DNA from: Xanthobacteraceae bacterium
GTDB taxonomy: Bacteria > Pseudomonadota > Alphaproteobacteria > Rhizobiales > Xanthobacteraceae
Direction: 5' to 3'
DNA: 7,579 bases
NCBI GenBank assembly: GCA_030044035.1
Contig: JASHWN010000456.1
Coordinates: 1 to 7,579 of the forward strand
Of the stretch, positions 1 through 4,541 are shown piece after piece. The notes below the pieces were generated by a model. The model saw only the letters and a list, made by a program, of their open reading frames with translations, made no database searches and was not told where the DNA came from. A program made the position numbers and the translations under genes. Position 1 is the first letter of the stretch, and each line of letters opens with the position of its first letter.

Positions 1-21
1 GGTGCCACGGGGGACGCGCTC

Positions 22-234
22 ATGAACAAGCTGGATTTGTACAAGGCCCATGCGCGGCACTGCATGGACCGGGCAGCTCGAGCACAGCGCGCCGAGGATA
101 AACGACGCTGGCTTATGATGGCCGATGTTTGGCTGGACATGATCCCAGAACGCCAGCAAACAGCGCCCGATGATTTTGACGCCGCAATACGCAATCAAAA
201 AGCCGACCAAGAGCAGTCGATCGCCGAGCGTTAG
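22..234 (+). CDS. Small helical protein, paralogue A of a local three-member family
   Basis: A 70-residue, highly charged soluble protein with no signal peptide or membrane segment. A GGGGGA Shine-Dalgarno (9-14) lies 7 nt before the ATG. Residues 7-44 look like two amphipathic helices joined by a turn. They align without gaps to the proteins at 3295-3489 and 3657-3887, sharing Tyr7, Ala11, Ala18, Arg20, Asp26, Lys27, Ala34 and Trp37. The tail after residue 45 (rich in Gln, Asp and Lys) is unlike the other two and probably disordered. I recognise the pattern as a short hypothetical family common in Bradyrhizobium-like genomes, but no function is known to me. The repeated Ala/Leu/Trp heptad-like spacing suggests a helical hairpin or dimer interface, which is inference. 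The gene stands alone; the next coding sequence starts 240 nt downstream. Confidence 0.8.
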   Translation: MNKLDLYKAHARHCMDRAARAQRAEDKRRWLMMADVWLDMIPERQQTAPDDFDAAIRNQKADQEQSIAER

Positions 235-333
235 TTTGTAGGCAGTTGATCCGATACGGCAGAGCCGGTAGCCCGTAGCGCCGATTAGCCCAACGGGTCC
301 GGCCCGAAGTGGCCGGCCCGATGATAAGCTCCG

Positions 334-374
334 GCGTAATCCGCCGTTCGCAGCAATCGGTCGGCGGATTACGC
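334..374. repeat. Inverted repeat of the GGCGGATTACG type
   Basis: A perfect 13-bp stem (334-346 pairs with 362-374; core CGTAATCCGCCG / CGGCGGATTACG) with a 15-nt loop. This core resembles dispersed intergenic palindromes seen between genes in Bradyrhizobium and Rhodopseudomonas. The partly matching GCCGATTAGCC at about 280-290 suggests the ancestral unit was longer and has decayed. It has no T-run, so it is not a canonical intrinsic terminator, though the transcript would fold strongly. Confidence 0.7.
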
Positions 375-384
375 TTTCGAGCGA

Positions 385-430
385 AAGATGTAAAAATATC
401 ATATTAAACTATAGCACGAAATGTGCTAGG
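385..430 (+). promoter_or_regulatory. AT-rich candidate promoter with 17-bp operator-like dyad
   Basis: About 30 bases of A/T-rich sequence (388-415) stand out from the GC-rich surroundings. They end in the dyad TAGCAC-GAAAT-GTGCTA (412-428). The position, 45-60 nt before the leader ATG at 475, suits a core promoter with an overlapping regulator site. I cannot fix convincing -35/-10 hexamers, so this is inferred from composition and symmetry only. Confidence 0.35.
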
Positions 431-474
431 CTTGCCAACGGCGGTGGCGCCCCGAAAAAATTGGAGGCTTCGCA

Positions 475-543
475 ATGAATATTCGTAGACGACGCGCGGC
501 GCTGGCGCCGGCGCTGCTCATGGTGTCGCCGTGCGCGCTTTAG
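475..543 (+). CDS. 22-aa leader ORF overlapping the methyltransferase start
   Basis: ATG at 475 follows a strong Shine-Dalgarno GGAGG (463-467) at 7-nt spacing, the best such signal in this part of the window. The peptide begins with four consecutive arginines (residues 4-7) followed by an Ala/Leu/Pro-rich hydrophobic run, then ends at TAG 541-543. It looks like the front of a signal peptide cut short. Its last 13 nt overlap the methyltransferase reading frame, whose GTG at 531 lies in a different frame with no ribosome-binding site of its own. Two readings fit: a leader peptide coupling translation into the methyltransferase, or the remnant of a secreted-protein gene broken by a rearrangement or frameshift. 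The strong initiation signal is seen directly; that the peptide is made is inferred. Confidence 0.45.
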   Translation: MNIRRRRAALAPALLMVSPCAL

Positions 544-1286
544 CGGGCTTTCTCGCGCCAGGCGCCAGTCGGGTTCTCCCGCGACCGATTGTTCGATGGA
601 TCGAGTGGATTGGGGGCCGACCCGATTCGATCCCGCCGGTTGGCGCGCCGATACGTTTTGGCGATCTCAGACGACTGTCGCCTATAGACCGCAGATTCGG
701 GCGGGGTCGCGGCCAGCCGGTCGATCGCGTCTACATCGAGCGATTTCTCGCTAAAAATGCCGCTGATGTTCACGGACACGTGCTGGAGCTGGGAAATAAC
801 GCTTACACCCGGGCATTCGGCGGTCAGCGCGTGGAGCGGAGCGATGTACTGAGCATCGAGCCAAACCCCAGTGCAACTATCATAGGCGATCTGACCGGCG
901 ATGTCAGTCTGCCGAGGCTCGGCTTCGACTGTATCATCCTGACGCAAGCGCTGCAGTATCTGTTCGATATCCACCGTGCGATAGAGACCTTGTATCATGC
1001 TCTCAAACCAGGCGGCGTCTTGCTGGTAACCGCCCCCGGCATATCGCCGATGGAAGACCGTTGGCCATGGTATTGGACACTCACTGCGGCAACGCTGGAC
1101 CGCCTCCTGGCGGATCTTTTTGGGCAAGATGCGGTGAACGTCGAGGCGCACGGTAACGTCCACGTTGCGACTGCGCTGCTCTATGGGCTGGCGGTTGAAG
1201 ACCTCGATTCCTCCGCTTTCAACACCGACGATTCGAGATATCCGGTGACCGTAGCTGGCCGCGCCGTCAAGCGGAGGGATGGATGA
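531..1286 (+). CDS. Class I SAM-dependent methyltransferase
   Basis: A 251-residue protein whose core has the Rossmann methyltransferase layout. Motif I is HVLELGNNAYT (83-93), with acidic Glu86. Next come the family-like stretch RAFGGQRVERSDVL (94-107), GDLT (119-122), the motif IV strand FDCIILTQALQY (132-143) and the post-motif LKPGGVLLVTAPG (158-170). The N-terminal 80 residues (PPVG, RFGDLRRLSPI, VYIERFL) match a known methyltransferase subfamily, often found near glycosyltransferases, in which this lead-in precedes motif I. The substrate is unknown; small-molecule or sugar targets are plausible by family. Motif I is poor in glycine (ELGNNA rather than ExGxGxG). Start: GTG 531 is the only initiator ahead of the conserved N-terminus, without its own ribosome-binding site, so coupling to the overlapping leader ORF is likely. 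A hairpin follows 52 nt after the stop. Confidence 0.85.
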   Translation: MRALAGFLAPGASRVLPRPIVRWIEWIGGRPDSIPPVGAPIRFGDLRRLSPIDRRFGRGRGQPVDRVYIERFLAKNAADVHGHVLELGNNAYTRAFGGQRVERSDVLSIEPNPSATIIGDLTGDVSLPRLGFDCIILTQALQYLFDIHRAIETLYHALKPGGVLLVTAPGISPMEDRWPWYWTLTAATLDRLLADLFGQDAVNVEAHGNVHVATALLYGLAVEDLDSSAFNTDDSRYPVTVAGRAVKRRDG

Positions 1287-1337
1287 GCGAGCCTAGCCCG
1301 GATTGCGCCAAGCGGTAGCAAAGCCATCATCCGACCT

Positions 1338-1366
1338 CGCGGCGAAATGGTGGTGGGTTCGCCGCG
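1338..1366 (+). terminator. Hairpin downstream of the methyltransferase
   Basis: A perfect 9-bp inverted repeat, CGCGGCGAA (1338-1346) and TTCGCCGCG (1358-1366), with an 11-nt G/T-rich loop. It sits 52 nt after the methyltransferase stop. There is no T-tract, so termination is only a guess from its position. Confidence 0.35.
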
Positions 1367-1576
1367 CTCAAGGTCACCCGGGAATTGCCGAGCGAATTGC
1401 TTGCGCTGGTCATCCGGATTGAAAGCGGCAGGTCAGACGAATGAGCAGAATGGCAAGGAGGATGCTTGCATGCGCGAAGGTCGGCTCAACGCCCCAAACT
1501 GACCGAATAGCGGCAAGCCAACGTTGCTGAGCTTTGTCGTCCCGCACATCGGAGGCGGCGACGCTCTGCAGACCTT

Positions 1577-1603
1577 TCTCCCCTGCGGGGCTGCGGGGAG
1601 AGG
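1577..1603. repeat. CTCCCC / GGGGAG palindromic repeat, degenerate copy
   Basis: TCTCCCC (1577-1583) pairs with GGGGAGA (1595-1601), extended by G-T wobbles, around an 11-nt loop. It belongs to the same general type as the two perfect copies inside the amidohydrolase (4657-4680 and 4693-4716) but is imperfect and lies between genes. Confidence 0.55.
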
Positions 1604-1782
1604 GAGCGCGTCGTGCCAGCGTTGCCACACCAACCTAAAGTCATCCGGCTTTAGTCCTTGAGCGTTCGGATCGTCGAACAGCTCGCGGGGTGGAGCGTCC
1701 ATCCAGGTTTGAACCGATCGGCTTCTCGCGACACCCACTAATGGGCGCCCAAGCGTCGTCCACATGGAAAGGAGAAATTATC

Positions 1783-1986
1783 ATGCGCAAACTGATCGAG
1801 ATTATCGCGGTGTCGGCCCTGGTGGCTGCCTCGCTCTCGACCAGCGCTCTGGCCTGGGATAATTGCGGGCACGGCAGGCACCGCAATGCCAACGGCGTCT
1901 GCGTCTCCAATTATGGTCGCAACTCCGGTTGTCCATACGGTTATCATCTCGGCTGGGACGTTCACCGCTGCGTTCCAAACCGGTAG
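1783..1986 (+). CDS. Small secreted Cys-rich protein, GCG_CRPN-like
   Basis: A 67-residue protein with a clear Sec signal peptide: Met-Arg-Lys start, hydrophobic core, and cleavage expected near SALA (residues 21-24). The mature part of about 43 residues has four cysteines in two half-repeats of the form C-x2-G-x-H-x6/7-C-V-[S/P]-N: CGHGRHR...GVCVSN, then CPYGYHL...HRCVPN. This resembles the short GCG_CRPN-type exported proteins of Rhizobiales, whose function is unknown. Two disulfides in the periplasm or outside the cell are plausible. The start is ATG 1783, not an upstream in-frame ATG, because AAAGGAG (1768-1774) lies 8 nt before it and the signal peptide begins there. It is monocistronic and followed at once by a dispersed palindrome. 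Confidence 0.8.
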   Translation: MRKLIEIIAVSALVAASLSTSALAWDNCGHGRHRNANGVCVSNYGRNSGCPYGYHLGWDVHRCVPNR

Positions 1987-2000
1987 CCGGTAGCTAGCCC

Positions 2001-2077
2001 GTAGGGCGGAGCGCAGCGAAACCCGTCATCGCATCGATCGCCATGGTGGGTTTCGCTTTTCGCTCAACCCACCCTCC
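2001..2077. repeat. Dispersed intergenic palindrome (GCGAAACCC / GGGTTTCGC type)
   Basis: An imperfect long palindrome beginning GTAGGGCGGAGCG and ending in CGCTCAACCCACCCTCCGC. The inner arms AGCGAAACCC (2015-2024) and GGGTTTCGCT (2048-2057) are perfect over 10 bp. I recognise this arrangement as a repeat scattered between genes in Bradyrhizobium-like genomes. It begins 14 nt after the stop of the secreted Cys-rich protein and may act as its transcript end; that role is inferred. Confidence 0.65.
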
Positions 2078-2282
2078 GCGCTTGCGCGTTCCCAGGCGGC
2101 GCTCGCCCAATCACAACTCACGTTGGAGCTGGCGAACGAAATGGCGCGCCCGCCCGTAACCGAAAGGCCCGAATAGGCCGCCTCGGTCGCCGTCATCGCT
2201 TGCCCCTTTGCGGGCGCATGTGGAACGGGAGTAACCTCACGGCCGAAAATCCGTCGCAACGGCAAATCTGCGGAGGACGCCG

Positions 2283-3275
2283 ATGAGGACTCTTTGCCGC
2301 CGAACGCTTTTGCATCTGACGGCGGGCGCCGCGGCGCTGCCGGCGCTGCCGCGGCTTGCGCGGGCGCAAAAAACACAAAAAAACTATCCGACGCGGTCGG
2401 TGCTGGTGCTGGTCGGCTATGCGGCCGGCGGCCCGACCGACATTTGCGCGCGGCTGATCGCGCAATCGCTGTCGCAGCGGCTTAATGCGCAATTCGTCGT
2501 CGAGAACCGGTCCGGCGCCGGCAGCAACATCGCCACCGAAGCGGCGGTGCGCGCCGATCCGGACGGCTACACGCTGCTGCTGGTGACGCAATCGAACGCC
2601 ATCAACGCCACGCTCTACAGCCATCTCAATTTCGATTTCATGCGCGACATCGCGCCGATCGCCGGCATCATGCAGGCGCCGTCGCTGTTGGAGGTCACGC
2701 CGTCGCTGCCGGTCAAGAGCGTTGCCGAGTTCATCGCCTACGCCAAGGCCAATCCGGGCAAGGTCGACCTCGGCACCGCCGGCAATGGCAGCCCGCCGCA
2801 CATGTTCGCCGAATTGTTCATGGCGATGACCGGCGTCAAATTGACCGTGGTGGGATACCGCGGCGGCGGGCCGGCGCTGGTCGATTTGCTCAGCGGTCAG
2901 ATCCAGGTGATGTTCGAGGGCATCACTTCCTCGATCAGCTACGTGCGGGCCGGAAAACTGCGGCCGCTCGCGGTGACCTCGGCGCAGCGTTCGTCGGCGC
3001 TGCCGGATCTTCCGGCGATTGCCGAGTTTGTGCCGGGCTACGATGCCACCGGTTGGTTCGGCCTCGGCGCGCCCAACGGCACGCCGGCGCCGATCATCGA
3101 CAGGCTGAGCAGCGAGGTCGCCGCCGCCCTGGCCGATCCGGGCATGAAGGCGCGCTTTGCCGACTTGGGCGCCGAACCGATGCCGATGGGGCCGGCCGAA
3201 TTCGGCAAGTTCGTCGCCGACGATACCGAAAAGTGGGCCAAGGTGATCCACACCGCCAATATCAAGATGGATTGA
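2283..3275 (+). CDS. Bug-family (TTT) periplasmic solute-binding protein
   Basis: A 330-residue exported binding protein of the Bug / TctC family, the periplasmic component of tripartite tricarboxylate transporters, which bind organic acids or other small molecules. The N-terminus has a Tat-like signal (CRRTLLHL at 5-12, hydrophobic Ala/Leu core, ARA cleavage site at 26-28). Family landmarks follow in order: GYAAGGPTDICARLIA (45-60), VENRSGAGSNIATEAA, PDGYTLLL, GTAGNGSPPHMFAELF, and GYRGGGPALVDLLSGQIQVMF, which in the family supply ligand-binding loops. Length is normal. The ATG start has GGAGG (2272-2276) six nt upstream. No TctA or TctB membrane genes are in the window, so it is an orphan here, as is common in this expanded family. 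The ligand cannot be read from sequence. Paralogue B begins 19 nt after its stop, so the two may be co-transcribed. Confidence 0.93.
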   Translation: MRTLCRRTLLHLTAGAAALPALPRLARAQKTQKNYPTRSVLVLVGYAAGGPTDICARLIAQSLSQRLNAQFVVENRSGAGSNIATEAAVRADPDGYTLLLVTQSNAINATLYSHLNFDFMRDIAPIAGIMQAPSLLEVTPSLPVKSVAEFIAYAKANPGKVDLGTAGNGSPPHMFAELFMAMTGVKLTVVGYRGGGPALVDLLSGQIQVMFEGITSSISYVRAGKLRPLAVTSAQRSSALPDLPAIAEFVPGYDATGWFGLGAPNGTPAPIIDRLSSEVAAALADPGMKARFADLGAEPMPMGPAEFGKFVADDTEKWAKVIHTANIKMD

Positions 3276-3294
3276 AGCGCGCCGCGCACTTCAA

Positions 3295-3489
3295 TTGGCG
3301 GCGCGCTACTGGGGTTACGCGGCCCAGTGCTTGGTCGTTGCGCAACGGCAAGACAATGCCGGCGACAAGCTGGTGCTGATCAACATGGCGCAAGCCTGGG
3401 TCAATCTCGCCGAACAGGCAGAGAAGAATGCGTCTGCGTTCGTGGCGTACGGGACGCCGGCGCCGCAGCGGCCGACGGACATGAGCTAG
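3295..3489 (+). CDS. Small helical protein, paralogue B; TTG start or 5'-truncated
   Basis: A 64-residue reading frame with the same 38-residue helical block as the proteins at 22-234 and 3657-3887. Tyr5, Ala9, Ala16, Arg18, Asp24, Lys25, Ala32 and Trp35 fall in register with no gaps, and it shares the Cys at block position 8 with paralogue A. The frame has no ATG or GTG near the conserved block. TTG 3295 is the only nearby initiator and lacks a clear ribosome-binding site, and the frame stays open upstream into the end of the Bug gene. Either it is translated by coupling from the binding-protein stop 19 nt upstream, or it is an N-terminally eroded copy. The tail is short and rich in Pro, Ala and Thr. 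Function unknown. Confidence 0.6.
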   Translation: MAARYWGYAAQCLVVAQRQDNAGDKLVLINMAQAWVNLAEQAEKNASAFVAYGTPAPQRPTDMS

Positions 3490-3656
3490 CGCGCTTTCGT
3501 CCGCGGCCTGCGGGGTTCCGCATCGCCCTGCCGGCCCGGTTTTGCGGCTGCACAATTTCCGGCAAGCGCTCACGGAACGAGATTGCCGAGCGCCGGTTAG
3601 CTAATGGAGTCTTCGGCATATTTGCCGCATTTTATGACATTCGGGAGTTCAACCCG

Positions 3657-3887
3657 ATGACGAAGGAAGAAGACTACAGAAAGAACGCGGCGGAAACCGT
3701 CGATCTCGCCCATCGCGCCGTCAGCTCGACCGACAAGAGCCGCTTGCTGGGCCTCGCGGAGAACTGGCTCGACCTCGCCGACCGCGCCGCCAGGCTGACC
3801 ACGCGCTTCGGCCCCAAGCAGCAGCCGGATTTGCGGCCGGAACATCCGCTGGTGCGCCGGACCTTCGGCCATTTGCACCGGAAATAA
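3657..3887 (+). CDS. Small helical protein, paralogue C
   Basis: A 76-residue soluble, charged protein. ATG 3657 is chosen over longer in-frame starts because GGGAG (3643-3647) lies 9 nt upstream. Its Met-to-Tyr7 spacing equals that of the protein at 22-234. Residues 7-44 match the local family without gaps: Tyr7, Ala11, Ala18, Arg20, Asp26, Lys27, Ala34 and Trp37. Here the Cys at block position 8 is replaced by Thr, so that cysteine is not essential to the fold. After the helical block the tail is basic and Pro/His-rich. It is separated from paralogue B by 167 nt with no other gene. No known function; possibly a small structural or adaptor protein, which is a guess. Confidence 0.78.
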   Translation: MTKEEDYRKNAAETVDLAHRAVSSTDKSRLLGLAENWLDLADRAARLTTRFGPKQQPDLRPEHPLVRRTFGHLHRK

Positions 3888-4108
3888 CACCGACGGCGTT
3901 GAGTCGTACACCCGACCTTCGGCGCGGCGGGCCTGAAAAATGCCAACGCGCGCCTTTTCGTTTTACTAACCGTGAGTGCAAATCGACCGCACCGCTGCGG
4001 CGAATAGCTAAAATTGTGCCGCGCACGTTTGCCGTTATCGCAGCCGCGCCACATAGCTTGCTGGCGCGAAGGGCGACCGATCCAACCTAGGCATAAAGGG
4101 ACTCAATC

Positions 4109-4273
4109 ATGATTCGTTATTTGACTGCCTTTCTGTCGGACCAGTCGGGGGCGACCGCCATCGAATATGGCTTGATCGCAGCCGGCATCGCCGTGGCGAT
4201 CATCGCCACCGTGGCGGCTCTCGGCACCAGCCTGAACACGACGTTCAGCACCGTCTCGAGTTCGCTGAAGTAA
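4109..4273 (+). CDS. Flp-type pilin precursor
   Basis: A 54-residue type IVb (Flp/Fap) prepilin, the major subunit of tight-adherence pili assembled at the inner membrane by the Tad/Cpa machinery. The prepilin peptidase site is clear: a short leader ending DQSG (11-14), cleavage after Gly14, then ATAIEYGLIAAGIAVAII with Glu19 at +5 and Tyr20 at +6, as the family requires. A single hydrophobic helix follows (about 21-42), then a polar Ser/Thr tail. AAAGGGA (4095-4101) lies 7 nt before the ATG. Length is typical. No tad/cpa secretion genes are in the window, so the gene is an isolated pilin here; such strays are frequent in Rhizobiales and may be used by a machinery encoded elsewhere. A stem-loop follows the stop. 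Confidence 0.93.
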   Translation: MIRYLTAFLSDQSGATAIEYGLIAAGIAVAIIATVAALGTSLNTTFSTVSSSLK

Positions 4274-4278
4274 ACCGA

Positions 4279-4326
4279 CGGCTCTTTGCGCATCGGCTGA
4301 TGAGCCGACGCGGATGCGCAAAGCCG
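4279..4326 (+). terminator. Stem-loop after the flp gene
   Basis: CTTTGCGCATC (4284-4294) and GATGCGCAAAG (4313-4323) form an 11-bp stem, lengthened by CGGCT/GCCG flanks after a one-base bulge. A smaller CGGCT/AGCCG hairpin (4294-4298 with 4303-4307) lies in the loop. It begins within 10 nt of the pilin stop. There is no T-run, so it may stabilise the 3' end rather than terminate by itself. Confidence 0.5.
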
Positions 4327-4336
4327 CAGCACGCCT

Positions 4337-4425
4337 CGATCGTCATTCCGGGCGCCTCGCGGCGCTTGTCAGCGGGCCGGCCACTTCGGGCCGGACCCGT
4401 TGGCTCGGCCCCGGAATGACGATCG
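4337..4425. repeat. Dispersed palindrome, CGTCATTCCGGG type
   Basis: Perfect 16-bp terminal inverted arms CGATCGTCATTCCGGG (4337-4352) and its complement (4410-4425). An inner CCGGCC/GGCCGG pair (4377-4382, 4389-4394) caps the fold. It shares the 14-base GATCGTCATTCCGG with the element at 6625-6730. I recognise this as a non-coding dispersed repeat type of Bradyrhizobium-like genomes. It carries no gene. Confidence 0.75.
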
Positions 4426-4541
4426 CGCGACTTGCCGACTCATAAATCCGCCGCGCGCTGGCGATCAGCCGATGCCGCTGCGCGCAGCCGCGTTGCGTGC
4501 TATCGGATGGCGGATCACGCTGCACCATCCGCGCTTGCCTC

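Larger units (their letters stand above)
235..474. other. Intergenic spacer with a degenerate palindromic repeat
   Basis: No open reading frame of note. The first part holds a tandem CCGGCCCGA (about 298-322) and the 334-374 hairpin. The second half turns abruptly AT-rich from about 388 to 415, followed by the dyad at 412-428. The spacer therefore joins repeat-derived DNA to what looks like a promoter region for the leader ORF and methyltransferase. Confidence 0.6.
1287..1782. other. Long spacer with no convincing gene; possible remnants
   Basis: Nearly 500 bases without a well-supported coding region. It holds the 1338-1366 hairpin and a CTCCCC-type palindrome at 1577-1603. On the minus strand at about 1610-1710 there is a protein-like stretch (reads ELFDDPNAQGLKPDDF then RLVWQRWHDALPLP) with no start, no downstream continuation and a repeat at its end. 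This looks like the debris of an older gene or a mobile sequence interrupted by a palindrome, but I do not recognise the parent. The end of the spacer supplies the ribosome-binding site for the gene at 1783. Confidence 0.4.

Noticed and set aside
540..1163. 207-codon minus-strand open frame opposite the methyltransferase
   Set aside because: No family resemblance, while the plus strand has methyltransferase motifs in order.
1441..1530. Short plus-strand ORF beginning at ATG 1441
   Set aside because: About 28 codons, weak ribosome-binding site and no recognisable feature.
2026..2376. Minus-strand frame containing a plausible start (MTATEAAYSG) just upstream of the Bug gene
   Set aside because: It runs straight into the dispersed palindrome at 2001-2077 and has no recognisable domain; probably chance.
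2193..3251. 352-codon minus-strand open frame opposite the Bug gene
   Set aside because: Arg/His/Gln-rich composition typical of the antisense of a GC-rich gene, no recognisable motif, and the plus strand encodes a clear family protein.
3327..3656. Long in-frame extension upstream of paralogue C
   Set aside because: Overlaps paralogue B in another frame, has no ribosome-binding site, and paralogue C has a good start at 3657 matching the spacing of paralogue A.
4497..4541. Fifteen-residue upstream extension of the amidohydrolase
   Set aside because: Enzyme homology begins at YDIVIRNG; the extension is not family-like, so GTG 4542 is preferred, though neither start has a strong ribosome-binding site.
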